DNA from: JAUWPO01 sp965603285
GTDB lineage: Bacteria > Chloroflexota > Anaerolineae > Anaerolineales > UBA4823
Assembly: GCA_965603285.1 (NCBI GenBank)
Contig: CBFDCK010000028.1
Location: 1 to 28,056, forward strand
Reading direction: 5' to 3'
DNA: 28,056 nucleotides
The notes under the pieces were generated by a model that saw only the letters and a program-made list of their open reading frames with translations, was not told where the DNA came from and did not search any database. Positions 1-7,982 of this stretch are shown here, piece by piece. Position numbers and translations under genes: made by a program. The number at the start of each line of letters is the position of its first letter. Position 1 is the stretch's first letter.

Positions 1-1850
1 ACGGCAAGTTTGTGCCAAAATTGTATCAGCAGCCTGGATACTTCCAGCCAGCCAAGGCTAAATACGATCGCCATAGGTATAATCACCGGGTAGATGTAGC
101 GTGCCACTGGATAATAATTATGGGGAATCGCCAAAAATATTGCCCCCCTGACTAAAGTTGGAACCCACACCGCAAAGATCGCGATTCCAAGTATAAGTAG
201 CACGTCCCAAGGAAGAACCCGCCGATTGCGTAGAATCCCAATTACTGCCCCACTGAGTAAAATCAATGAAAAAGCTGCCAAATAACGGTACGGGTAGTTC
301 CCAATGAGCGGGACATGTCCCCATCCAAACTTGGCCCAGAAAGTTCGGAACAGGTGAGGGATATTGATCTTATATATAAATCCGGCGTTCGACCAATCAT
401 ACAAGTAAGTCAGGATCAACGAAGGGCGCGTATTATCCCCCAAGAATTTTGATCCCAAGTCATCCAACCAGGGACGGAATCGCACACCAGCTTTTTCCGC
501 TGACCCATTGCGTATTAAATTTGTAAAAGGTTCCCCTCCCCAATTTCCAACCGAACCATCCGGGATATTGAAAACAGGTGCTTCTTCCAATGGTCGACGC
601 CCCTCAACCAATATGAAACCATCATAAAAGATTTGAACATCTTCGTTGGACAACGATTTGGTTTTCGTCAGAGAAATCCAAATCCTTGGGTTTGTATCTG
701 TGAGTGTCGCTCGTTTTGCGTAAAAACGCGGCTCCTTCCCCACTTTGATATTCTTAGAATAGCCAGAGTTAGGTGTACGTAGTGTCGGGAAGCGGATATC
801 GACGGGTCGGCTTGCCCACATCCACACCCCCAATGTCACGTCTTCTCCATATAATTCACGACCAATCGTTATTGGTATAGGCTGAAAGAGCGGCACCATC
901 CATCGCGGTGTAACTTCAGCCTGGGTCTCGATCACGAAGGCATATTCTCCCAAGACGGCTTTTTCATTTTGGACACGTGTTGGGCCGGCTTGAGAAGTTG
1001 AACGGTACCACCAGGCTGCATCATCCCAGGTAAAAGCCAATCCAAGTACGGTGAGAAAACTGACAAAGATCAAAAACCAGGCATATTTTTGCTTAGCACC
1101 CTGTAGTAATGAAAAAAGGATAGCAATCGGCAGGATCAATAAGCTGACAACCGCAGTACTCTTCGTGAAAATACTAAGGAGAGCTGTCGACGATGCCCAA
1201 ATGAAATCAATAATTGAAAAACCACGCTTCACCAGGCGCAAGCTCCCCCACAGCGATAATGACATTACCAGAACCGCACCCACATCGTTGTTGATGGATG
1301 TCATGATGTCAACATAACCCGGTAACAGTGCTAGAGTACCCGGAACCAGCAAACGCAGTGGATGGCCTGGCGAGGTTATCTCTCGTGTGATACCCCACGC
1401 TATCATAACCGTTATGAGATACAAAATTAATGATACCAATCGCCCCATGTACATTTGAGCTGTGACATTCCAGCCATTCATGAATCGAAGTGGAAGTGAA
1501 ACAATCCAATAGTAAAACGGAGGATCACCTAACTGTGAGTAACCAGTTATTGTAACTGGTTGATCTGGAGAATCAAGTTCAGGTATGATGCCAAAATCTT
1601 TGTAAAAACCGTGAATGATCATCGACTCCACCACATCCCGGTTCATCTTTGGGTCTGAATCGCTGGGTTTAGGACTCCAACCACGATTAGCAATGAGCCA
1701 TGCATATTCAAAATGATTTGGCTCGTCGTAGTGCTGCCAGGGTGGAAGCAAGTAGACATAGATCAATCCATGCATGAGTGCAAGGATAAGTATCAGGATA
1801 ATTCCATCCCGCTCTTTATTACGCAGCTTTGATACTTCGTTAGGAGGCAT
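1..1850 (-). CDS. Large multi-pass membrane protein, DUF2142/GT-C-like (3' end beyond window)
   Basis: The reading frame starts at ATG 1850 and stays open to the left edge, giving 616 residues without a stop. A first membrane segment (about 15-36) is followed by an Asp-Glu pair in HYDEPNHFEYA (40-50), the usual place for the metal/substrate acid of GT-C glycosyltransferases and DUF2142 proteins. Further helices lie near 138-155, 165-200, 215-250, 257-275, 523-540, 550-570 and 585-610. The late ARYIYPVIIP (583-592) resembles the DUF2142 and GT39 C-terminal pattern. Between about 300 and 465 is a soluble insert rich in beta strand, with GVWMWASRPVDIRF and YDGFILVEG, which looks like a carbohydrate-binding-type sandwich. 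The start overlaps the phosphatase gene by 11 bases, so translation is probably coupled. It is the last visible gene of the polysaccharide operon. A role as lipid-linked sugar transferase or polymer-handling protein is inferred; family assignment is moderate. Confidence 0.75.
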   Translation of the reverse strand, partial: MPPNEVSKLRNKERDGIILILILALMHGLIYVYLLPPWQHYDEPNHFEYAWLIANRGWSPKPSDSDPKMNRDVVESMIIHGFYKDFGIIPELDSPDQPVTITGYSQLGDPPFYYWIVSLPLRFMNGWNVTAQMYMGRLVSLILYLITVMIAWGITREITSPGHPLRLLVPGTLALLPGYVDIMTSINNDVGAVLVMSLSLWGSLRLVKRGFSIIDFIWASSTALLSIFTKSTAVVSLLILPIAILFSLLQGAKQKYAWFLIFVSFLTVLGLAFTWDDAAWWYRSTSQAGPTRVQNEKAVLGEYAFVIETQAEVTPRWMVPLFQPIPITIGRELYGEDVTLGVWMWASRPVDIRFPTLRTPNSGYSKNIKVGKEPRFYAKRATLTDTNPRIWISLTKTKSLSNEDVQIFYDGFILVEGRRPLEEAPVFNIPDGSVGNWGGEPFTNLIRNGSAEKAGVRFRPWLDDLGSKFLGDNTRPSLILTYLYDWSNAGFIYKINIPHLFRTFWAKFGWGHVPLIGNYPYRYLAAFSLILLSGAVIGILRNRRVLPWDVLLILGIAIFAVWVPTLVRGAIFLAIPHNYYPVARYIYPVIIPMAIVFSLGWLEVSRLLIQFWHKLA

Positions 1851-2319
1851 TAATAATCGGCTTATCAGTAGCCAGTATACTTATCTTTTCAAAACCTTCG
1901 GTCAATATCCGCTCTATTTCAAGAGCAGTTTCTTCAAAATCGGCCAAAGATCTTCCAATGGGATCAACGATGTTAAAAATTTCCCCCACCATTTCGCTCA
2001 ACATATAAATCCGGTCGGTATATTCAGGAAAAGCTAACTTTACGACCTCTTTGTGATTGTCTTCCATTACCAGGACCAGGTTGAACTCACTGAGCATTTT
2101 GACTGTAATAGTGCGCGATGCGTGATCATTCAAATCAATACCACGTTCCTGCAAAACTAACTGGGTATTTAATGCCGCCGGTTGGTCTCCCATATCCCAA
2201 ACTCCTGATGATTCGATCTTCCACTGATCACTTGAATCTTCGACCATCGAGCGCAGCAACCCCATAGCCATCGGAGAACGGCATATATTGGCAGAGCAGA
2301 TGAAAAGAACAGAATTCAT
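1840..2319 (-). CDS. Low-molecular-weight protein tyrosine phosphatase family protein
   Basis: This 159-residue protein has the phosphatase P-loop near its N-terminus: CSANICRS (8-15), with nucleophile Cys8 and Arg14. The general-acid loop is DPIG (Asp119). Length and layout fit cytosolic low-molecular-weight phosphatases. The P-loop carries Ile12 where the arginine phosphatase YwlE has Thr; Ile is the residue in tyrosine phosphatases, so phosphotyrosine is the likelier target. The acid loop, however, looks more like YwlE (DPFGG) than the eukaryotic DPYY. In polysaccharide operons such enzymes usually oppose a BY-kinase (the Wzb/Wzc pair), but no BY-kinase lies in this window. The gene sits 34 bases after the WecG-like gene and overlaps the following membrane-protein gene. 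Arsenate reductase is less likely from the operon context. Confidence 0.85.
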   Translation of the reverse strand: MNSVLFICSANICRSPMAMGLLRSMVEDSSDQWKIESSGVWDMGDQPAALNTQLVLQERGIDLNDHASRTITVKMLSEFNLVLVMEDNHKEVVKLAFPEYTDRIYMLSEMVGEIFNIVDPIGRSLADFEETALEIERILTEGFEKISILATDKPIINAS

Positions 2320-2353
2320 CTCGAATCAATATCCTTTCAGAATAACCGCATAC

Positions 2354-3088
2354 TTAAACACCCAATTTCTGCCGGATAATGCGCGTCACAAAGCGCGGAT
2401 TTCCTATTATGTAACGCTCCCACGTACCAGCAGGATCAACTATCAGCCGGTAGAACCATTCCAACCCTACTCTAACCATCCAGGGAGGCGCCCTGGACTT
2501 AGTACCGGCAATGATATCAAATAAAGCACCCACAACCCAACACACAGAAGCTGATATCTCTTCCCGGTGTTCATAAGTCCATCTTTCCTGGTGGGGAGTA
2601 CCCATACCAACAAATAGGACCTGAGGCGATAAAACTCTAATTTCACTTAGGACTTGGACTTCACTTTTATTTTTAAAATAGCCATCGCTGTACCCTACAA
2701 TTTTAATTCCCGGATAACTTTTGAGCAAGTTTTCTTTAGCATTCTCGGCAACTCCTTCCTTTCCCGCTAAAATATAAATTCGAATCGATTCCTGCTCTGC
2801 AAAACGGCAGAAATCCTCAATCCAATCAGCACCCGTATTCTTTTGCAATTTGCATCCGGCCAAAATACGGCTACTCCATACCACGCTGATTCCATCTGCA
2901 TAAACAATGTCCGCCTGATTTAGCAACCTGTGGTAATGAGTGTCTTCACTAGCAATATTTAAACAGTGGGCATTTACATACATAATGGTCCTTCGCTGAT
3001 CCCCATCGACCCACTCTTTCACACATGCAAATATGCCTTTAATATCAAGGCAGGAAACATTGACATCCAGGATATTTACTGAATTCAA
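2354..3088 (-). CDS. WecG/TagA/CpsF family (GT26) glycosyltransferase
   Basis: The 244-residue protein shows the family landmarks: an early YVNAHCLNIA segment, the acidic YADGISVVW motif (the conserved Asp near residue 64 is the presumed catalytic base), the nucleotide-sugar motif VGMGTPHQERW, and a C-terminal block with SRAPPWMVRVGLEWFYRL and WERYIIGNPRF. GT26 enzymes such as TagA and WecG transfer ManNAc or ManNAcA onto an undecaprenyl-diphosphate-linked sugar on the cytoplasmic membrane face. The C-terminal basic/hydrophobic region is typical of membrane association. A GAGGT Shine-Dalgarno lies 7 bases before the ATG. It follows the second GMD-like gene by 27 bases, in the same operon. The exact donor sugar cannot be read from sequence; the usual Arg of the region after the DG motif appears replaced (KNTGADW), which may reflect different specificity. 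Confidence 0.9.
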   Translation of the reverse strand: MNSVNILDVNVSCLDIKGIFACVKEWVDGDQRRTIMYVNAHCLNIASEDTHYHRLLNQADIVYADGISVVWSSRILAGCKLQKNTGADWIEDFCRFAEQESIRIYILAGKEGVAENAKENLLKSYPGIKIVGYSDGYFKNKSEVQVLSEIRVLSPQVLFVGMGTPHQERWTYEHREEISASVCWVVGALFDIIAGTKSRAPPWMVRVGLEWFYRLIVDPAGTWERYIIGNPRFVTRIIRQKLGV

Positions 3089-3115
3089 AAGACCTCAATC
3101 TCTTATTTGATGGAT

Positions 3116-4081
3116 TTATCTATTAGATTGTAAAGTATCTAAATCAGCATCCACCATCAATTTGACAAGTTCTACAAATTTCATTTTTGGATGCCAACCA
3201 AGTTTTTTGGATGCCTTACTGTAATCGGCAACTAACTGCCTTTTCTCCAAGGGTCGGTAGAACTGAGGGTCCTGAACCACGTAATCTCGATAGTCCAGGT
3301 CCAGGAAACCGAAGGCCATTTCACAAAACTCGCGCACAGAATGAGTTTCAGCGGTTCCAATCACAAAATCACCCGCTGCTTCCTGCTGCATCATCAACCA
3401 CATCGCTTCAGTATAATCCCTGGCATACCCCCAATCGCGGCGTGCATCTAGGTTTCCCAAACGTAATTCGCTTTCAAGACCTAGCTTGATTTTCGCAGCC
3501 GTATGAGTGATTTTGCGAGTGACAAATTGAAGACCCCTTCTTGGACTTTCATGATTGAATAGAATACCCGAAACGGCAAACAAACCATACTCTTGACGGT
3601 ATCTCACGGTTAACCAGTGTGCGTAGAGCTTGGCAATGCCGTATGGATTCCTTGGTCGAATTGGAGTCGTTTCATTTTGCGGTACATCTACAGGATTACC
3701 AAATAGCTCACTCGATGAAGCCTGGTAAAAATGAGCAGCGGGTCGAATAACGCGGATAGCTTCGAGAAGGCGCGCGACACCTAATCCAGCTATATCGCCC
3801 ACTTCTACGGTTGAATCCCAGGATGCTGCCGGCGATGATGGTGAGGCGAGATTGTAGATTTCATCCGGACGATGTTCTTCTATACATCCGTTTATATCTT
3901 CTTGATCGGAAAGGGATCCTTCAACGAGCTGAATTCTCTTAATAATATGCTGGATGTTCTTTAAACTGGCTGGGATGCTGCTGGGAATCCAGCCTATTAC
4001 TTCTACACCCCTCTCAAGGAGAAGTTCACCCAAATACGAACCATCTTGGCCATTAATTCCCAAAACAAGCGCTTTTACCAA
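3116..4081 (-). CDS. Divergent GDP-mannose 4,6-dehydratase paralogue (SDR family)
   Basis: An extended short-chain dehydrogenase of 321 residues, closely related to the preceding gmd. It keeps the nucleotide-binding GINGQDGSY (8-16), the Ser-Ser-Glu catalytic group (QASSSELFG), Tyr and Lys in NPYGIAK, and the GMD-typical HESPRRG, FVTRKI and GNLDARRDWGYA. It lacks the RR-S-FNT-R region that in GMD binds the NADP 2'-phosphate and builds the tetramer interface; WIPSSIPASL stands there instead. The AAQS-V-SF segment is replaced by ASPSSPAASW. It may use another cofactor or act on the 4-keto-6-deoxy product, for example as reductase or epimerase; this is inference. Start: TTG at 4081 is chosen because AGGA lies about 7 bases upstream and gmd ends at 4086. 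ATG 4135 would overlap gmd by 50 bases and has no ribosome-binding site. Confidence 0.8.
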   Translation of the reverse strand: MVKALVLGINGQDGSYLGELLLERGVEVIGWIPSSIPASLKNIQHIIKRIQLVEGSLSDQEDINGCIEEHRPDEIYNLASPSSPAASWDSTVEVGDIAGLGVARLLEAIRVIRPAAHFYQASSSELFGNPVDVPQNETTPIRPRNPYGIAKLYAHWLTVRYRQEYGLFAVSGILFNHESPRRGLQFVTRKITHTAAKIKLGLESELRLGNLDARRDWGYARDYTEAMWLMMQQEAAGDFVIGTAETHSVREFCEMAFGFLDLDYRDYVVQDPQFYRPLEKRQLVADYSKASKKLGWHPKMKFVELVKLMVDADLDTLQSNR

Positions 4082-4085
4082 ACCG

Positions 4086-5153
4086 TTATCCTTCCATGCT
4101 GACGACCTGATCTTGCCAGCGATGCCACCTGCCATGGTGGGCTTCTATAGCTCGTTGACCTTCTCCCGGCGAGTCGAGACCTAACAATTCCAAATCGGCA
4201 TCCACCATGATGTGAACTAAGTCCTTGAAGAAAATCCGTGGCTCCCACTTTATAACTTCATGAGCTTGGCTGGAATCAGCCAACAGGTAATCAACTTCAG
4301 TGGGACGGAAGTAGCGGGGATCAATTTTTACATAATCGTGCCAATCTAAATCCACATAACCAAAAGCCTCATCAAGGAATTCGCGCACAGAATGGGCTTC
4401 TCCAGTTCCAATCGCCAAATCACCTGGTTTATCATGCTGCAGCATTTTCCACATCGCGGCAATGTAATCGGGCGCATATCCCCAATCACGCTTGGCGTCC
4501 AGGTTTCCTAAATATAAAGTATCCTGCAGACCAGCGCGGATGGCAGCCACGGCTCGAGATATCTTTCTGGTAACAAAGGTCTCACCGCGGCGGGGTGATT
4601 CGTGGTTGAATAGTATGCCGTTGCAGGCGAACATACCATATCCCTGCCTGTAGTTACGCGTCACCCAATAAGCGTATAATTTGGCTGCCGCATACGGGCT
4701 TTGCGGTTTAAACTGTGTGGATTCACTTTGGGGTGGCCTGGCGTTTCCATACATCTCACTCGATGATGCCTGATAAAACCGGGCGTTTAACCCACTTTTT
4801 CGGATGGCTTCCAGAATTCGAATAGTCCCCAAGCCTGTGATATCTCCCGTATATTCGGGCAGGTCAAAACTCACCCGCACATGACTTTGGGCTGCAAGAT
4901 GATAAACTTCATCCGGTTTAATCTCGTAGATCAGATCTACCAAATTTCCCGTATTGGCCAAATCCCCATAGTGAAGATACAACAATACATCCTCTCCGTT
5001 GTGAGGATCCCTATAAATATGATCGATACGTTTAGTATTAAAAGTGCTTGCCCTGCGAATCAAACCGTGAACTTCATAGCCTTTGGATAACAACAGCTCA
5101 ACTAAATATGAACCATCCTGACCAGTAATGCCAGTGATAAGCGCTTTTTTCAT
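4086..5153 (-). CDS. gmd: GDP-mannose 4,6-dehydratase
   Basis: The enzyme converts GDP-D-mannose to GDP-4-keto-6-deoxy-D-mannose, the entry to GDP-fucose, GDP-rhamnose and related deoxysugars. The 355-residue product has the family length and all landmarks: GITGQDGSY (8-16), RRASTFNTKRIDH with the double Arg for NADP, HLAAQSHVRVSF, the catalytic group SSSEMYG with Tyr and Lys in SPYAAAK, HESPRRGETFVTRKI, and GNLDAKRDWGYAPDY. The start at 5153 is chosen because the protein begins with the Rossmann strand MKKALITG and AGGA lies 9 bases upstream. A longer frame to 5342 only adds 63 residues that shadow the nusG-like gene. It is the second gene of the polysaccharide operon, 28 bases after the antiterminator and 4 bases before its paralogue. 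Confidence 0.95.
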   Translation of the reverse strand: MKKALITGITGQDGSYLVELLLSKGYEVHGLIRRASTFNTKRIDHIYRDPHNGEDVLLYLHYGDLANTGNLVDLIYEIKPDEVYHLAAQSHVRVSFDLPEYTGDITGLGTIRILEAIRKSGLNARFYQASSSEMYGNARPPQSESTQFKPQSPYAAAKLYAYWVTRNYRQGYGMFACNGILFNHESPRRGETFVTRKISRAVAAIRAGLQDTLYLGNLDAKRDWGYAPDYIAAMWKMLQHDKPGDLAIGTGEAHSVREFLDEAFGYVDLDWHDYVKIDPRYFRPTEVDYLLADSSQAHEVIKWEPRIFFKDLVHIMVDADLELLGLDSPGEGQRAIEAHHGRWHRWQDQVVSMEG

Positions 5154-5181
5154 AATTCTTTTCCTAAATTCCAGTTGACAA

Positions 5182-5688
5182 TTATTTTGGTTTAATAAGG
5201 GCAGCATCCATCTCGATAGGTACACGACGTTGGCTTCCCAACAGCTCCAACAATACCCGAACCCGCACTGTTCCGGGCAAACGCGAATCAAATATTGCCT
5301 CATAGCCTTGGAAGGGACCTTCGGAAATACGGATTTCATCACCGGGCTGTAGAGCTTCTAAAATTTCGCCGCCGGCAGCGTTGATCTCACTAACACGCTT
5401 ACGAATGCTATGAATTAAATTGTCAGGTACAATCGCTGGCTCACCACCAAAACTTACTAATCCCACTGTATGCGGCATCCATTTGAATACAGATAATCCA
5501 ACATCTTCAAGATCAGCGCATACAAACAAATAACCCGGAAAATAGGGAACCAACTTCCGGGCACGTGGATTTACAGGTTGAACACGTAAACGTGGGAAAT
5601 AAGCTTCAAACCCGTGCGCAATAACCTGACGCCATACCACTTCTTCTTTGCGCGGCTTACTCTTCATCGCAAACCAGCAATGTGCCAT
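5182..5688 (-). CDS. NusG/RfaH-like transcription antitermination factor
   Basis: A protein of 168 residues with an N-terminal NGN domain (CWFAMKSKPRKEEVVWRQV, then PYFPGYLFV and a VGLVSFGGEPAIVPD stretch) and a C-terminal KOW domain (QPGDEIRISEGPFQGYEA). NusG-type factors bind the RNA polymerase clamp helices; specialised paralogues such as RfaH, UpxY and LoaP promote readthrough of long surface-polysaccharide operons. Its place as first gene before gmd, glycosyltransferase and membrane protein supports that specialised role rather than housekeeping NusG, which normally sits with secE and rplK. ATG 5688 is preferred because a short upstream ORF ends 7 bases before it, giving coupled translation; ATG 5709 in the same frame lacks a ribosome-binding site and adds seven residues. 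Confidence 0.88.
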   Translation of the reverse strand: MAHCWFAMKSKPRKEEVVWRQVIAHGFEAYFPRLRVQPVNPRARKLVPYFPGYLFVCADLEDVGLSVFKWMPHTVGLVSFGGEPAIVPDNLIHSIRKRVSEINAAGGEILEALQPGDEIRISEGPFQGYEAIFDSRLPGTVRVRVLLELLGSQRRVPIEMDAALIKPK

Positions 5689-5695
5689 GTCCCTA

Positions 5696-5740
5696 TTATG
5701 CCTCACCATTGGAACTTATCATGAAATACTGTATAACCAT
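5696..5740 (-). CDS. Possible 14-codon leader ORF upstream of the nusG-like gene
   Basis: ATG 5740 opens a 14-codon frame (MVIQYFMISSNGEA) closed by TAA 7 bases before the antiterminator ATG. It has the best Shine-Dalgarno in this leader, GGAGGA, 10 bases upstream. It is out of frame with the antiterminator, so it is not an extension of it. It could couple or tune translation of the following gene. No homology can be judged at this length; this is inference from position and the ribosome-binding site alone. Confidence 0.35.
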   Translation of the reverse strand: MVIQYFMISSNGEA

Positions 5741-5751
5741 CAAAAAATCTT

Positions 5752-5769
5752 CCTCCGTAATCACGGGGG
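5752..5769 (-). promoter_or_regulatory. Hairpin covering the leader-ORF Shine-Dalgarno
   Basis: On the minus strand CC-C-CCGT, loop GATT, ACGG-A-GG forms a 4 plus 2 bp stem with one C/A mismatch. The 3' arm contains the GGAGG of the leader ORF at 5740, so the stem would hide the ribosome-binding site. The stem is short, so stability is uncertain. Confidence 0.3.
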
Positions 5770-5772
5770 CGG

Positions 5773-5819
5773 ATTATAACATCATTATATAGTTTACCCC
5801 GACGATGCACTTCTTTCAA
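5773..5819 (-). promoter_or_regulatory. Candidate promoter region of the polysaccharide operon
   Basis: The minus strand has TTGAAA (5819-5814), a 17-base spacer and TAAACT (5796-5791). Two perfect TATAAT hexamers follow at 5789-5784 and 5778-5773, but neither has a good -35 at proper distance. The region lies between the tpiA terminator and the nusG-like gene, where the operon promoter is expected. The exact start site cannot be chosen by eye. Confidence 0.35.
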
Positions 5820-5885
5820 GTTCATATACTGATTGTGGATGTCAAATTATCTTGAACTGCCTGAGCCATAAACAACATCAAATAT

Positions 5886-5918
5886 CAAAAGTGGCTCCAG
5901 CACATAGGAAAGAGCCAC
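5886..5918 (-). terminator. Rho-independent terminator after tpiA
   Basis: A perfect 7-bp stem, GTGGCTC and GAGCCAC, surrounds a 14-base loop. On the minus strand it is followed by TTTTGATATTT. It lies 46 bases after the tpiA stop and separates the glycolytic genes from the polysaccharide operon. Confidence 0.7.
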
Positions 5919-5964
5919 AATTAACATACCATGTTCAGAAACGATTTGTGGGAATCAATATCTC

Positions 5965-6732
5965 TTATGTGGCGGCTTGGACGATCTCATTAAAATCAGC
6001 GACTTTCAAAGATGCTCCACCGATAAGCCCGCCATCAATTTCCGGTTGGCTGAAGAACTCGTATGCATTGCTGCCTTTTACGGAGCCACCATAAAGAACA
6101 CGCACAGTCTGTGCGAACGCTTCTCCAAATAAATCTGACAAGACAGGACGGATCACATCAGAAATAACGGCGGCAGCTCCATCTGCAGTAGCCGCCATTC
6201 CCGTGCCGATAGCCCAAATAGGTTCATAAGCGATAACCAGCGAACTTTCATTCCCTGGTTCGAACATTCCTTCCAACCCGGACAAATCTTCTCGCACTTG
6301 GCGCGATACTACTTCCTGAGTGCGTTCTGCCTCATTCTCTTCAAACGTTTCACCTACACAAAGGATAGGTGTCAGATCATGTGCCAATACTGCCTTTATT
6401 TTTCGATTTACTGTTTCATCTGTTTCACCAAAATACGCCCGTCGTTCAGAATGTCCCAGGATCGCATATTGACAATATTCGGCGACCATCGGTGGAGAGA
6501 TCTCACCTGTGAACGCACCAGCGGATTCCCAATGTATGTTTTGGGCCCCTAATCCGATATCCGTTCCCTCCAACAAGGCTGCAACAGCAAGCAACGAGGT
6601 AAACGGCGGGCACAGCACTTTATCTACACCATCAATGGCCTGTAATCCTGGCACCAATTCCGAAACCAGATGACGAGATTCTGCCACTGTTTTATTCATT
6701 TTCCAGTTTCCAGCTACAAATGGTTTGCGCAT
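5965..6732 (-). CDS. tpiA: Triosephosphate isomerase
   Basis: Interconverts dihydroxyacetone phosphate and glyceraldehyde 3-phosphate in cytosolic glycolysis and gluconeogenesis. The 255-residue protein has the usual length and all catalytic residues: Asn9 and Lys11 in GNWKMN, His94 in ILGHSERR, Glu170 in AYEPIWAIGTG, and the phosphate-binding LYGGSVKGSN and GLIGGASL near the C-terminus. An AGAGG site precedes the ATG by 7 bases. It is the last gene of the gapA-pgk-tpiA cluster, 57 bases after pgk, and is followed by a clear terminator. Confidence 0.97.
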   Translation of the reverse strand: MRKPFVAGNWKMNKTVAESRHLVSELVPGLQAIDGVDKVLCPPFTSLLAVAALLEGTDIGLGAQNIHWESAGAFTGEISPPMVAEYCQYAILGHSERRAYFGETDETVNRKIKAVLAHDLTPILCVGETFEENEAERTQEVVSRQVREDLSGLEGMFEPGNESSLVIAYEPIWAIGTGMAATADGAAAVISDVIRPVLSDLFGEAFAQTVRVLYGGSVKGSNAYEFFSQPEIDGGLIGGASLKVADFNEIVQAAT

Positions 6733-6789
6733 AATAAGCCTCTTTCTGTTTTCAAAATCACATTTTTTATTGGTGAAGAAAAATGGTGT

Positions 6790-7965
6790 TTATTTGTCCT
6801 CTAATGCAGCAATCCCCGGCAGAACTTTGCCTTCCATCATTTCCAGCGAAGCTCCGCCACCGGTTGATATGTGTGTGATGCTGTCCTGTAAACCAGATTG
6901 GTTGATCGCCGCCACAGAATCACCTCCACCCACAATAGAAATCGCTTCACTCTCCGCTACCGCTTCAGCAACACCAAAAGTCCCCACAGCGAACTTTGGG
7001 AATTCAAACACACCCATTGGTCCATTCCATAAAATGGTCCCAGCATCATGCAGCACCTTATCATAGGCGGCGACTGATTCAGGACCGATATCCAAGATTC
7101 GCCATCCTTCTGGTACAGGAGCCATCGCCATTACTTTCGATTCAGCATCGTTGTCAAACCGGTTGGCGATAACTACGTCAATTGGTAGGCGTAAACGTGA
7201 TCCTGCTACCTGTAAGAGCTCGCGAGCCGTATCCAATACGTCATCTTCTACCAGAGAATCGCCCACCGGGTAGCCTTGTGCTTTGAAAAAAGTGTTTGCC
7301 ATACCGCCCCCAATGAGTACGAAATCAGTCTTTGCTAGCAAATTGCGAATAACACCAATTTTATCGCTAACTTTAGCGCCCCCCAAAATGGCAATGAATG
7401 GTTTTTGGGGGTCTGAAATTACATGTCCGAGGTATTGAATTTCCTTTTCCATCAGGAAGCCGGCTACAGCCGGGAGGTAATTAGAGATACACTCAGTGGA
7501 TGCATGAGCGCGGTGTGCTGAACCGAACGCGTCCATAACATACAGATCTGCCAGCGAAGCAAGTTGGCGCCCCATCTCTGGATCATTTCCCTTCTCCCCA
7601 GGATGAAAACGGGTGTTTTCCAAAACCAGCACTTCACCAAATCCCAATTCACGAGCAGCTTCTTCCGCGACCGGTCCTATGCAATCGTTTGCGAAGGCAA
7701 CCGGTTCGTCCAATAATTCAGCAAGGTGTTCAGCCACTGGACGGAGCGATAGCTCTGCATCAGGCTTACCTTTCGGTCTGCCAAGATGAGAACATAATAT
7801 CACAGCCGCGTCATGTGCCAACAGGTAATTGATCGTTGGTAATGCGGCTCGGATGCGGGTATCATCAGCGACCTCATCACCCTTCAAGGGCACGTTGAAG
7901 TCCACCCTCACAAGGACGCGTTTTTTATTGACATCCACATCAGCAACTGTTTTCTTACTAAACAT
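6790..7965 (-). CDS. pgk: Phosphoglycerate kinase
   Basis: Transfers phosphate between 1,3-bisphosphoglycerate and ADP. The 391-residue protein starts with the conserved RVLVRVDFNVPL block (17-28) and has CSHLGRPKG, the hinge GGAKVSDKIGV, the nucleotide site NGPMGVFEF, GGGDSVAAI and the closing STGGGASLEM. Length is normal for bacterial enzymes. GGAGG lies 5 bases before the ATG. Upstream, between gapA and this gene, is a strong hairpin, so pgk may be expressed partly by readthrough or from its own promoter. Confidence 0.97.
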   Translation of the reverse strand: MFSKKTVADVDVNKKRVLVRVDFNVPLKGDEVADDTRIRAALPTINYLLAHDAAVILCSHLGRPKGKPDAELSLRPVAEHLAELLDEPVAFANDCIGPVAEEAARELGFGEVLVLENTRFHPGEKGNDPEMGRQLASLADLYVMDAFGSAHRAHASTECISNYLPAVAGFLMEKEIQYLGHVISDPQKPFIAILGGAKVSDKIGVIRNLLAKTDFVLIGGGMANTFFKAQGYPVGDSLVEDDVLDTARELLQVAGSRLRLPIDVVIANRFDNDAESKVMAMAPVPEGWRILDIGPESVAAYDKVLHDAGTILWNGPMGVFEFPKFAVGTFGVAEAVAESEAISIVGGGDSVAAINQSGLQDSITHISTGGGASLEMMEGKVLPGIAALEDK

Positions 7966-7982
7966 GTTTACCTCCGTGCATT

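Noticed and set aside
1051..1317. 88-residue plus-strand frame in the left-edge membrane protein gene
   Set aside because: Shadow of the long minus-strand frame 1-1850, which has consistent membrane-protein sequence.
5154..5342. 63-residue N-terminal extension of gmd
   Set aside because: It lies wholly over the nusG-like gene in another frame and has no GMD homology; the Rossmann start and ribosome-binding site fit 5153.
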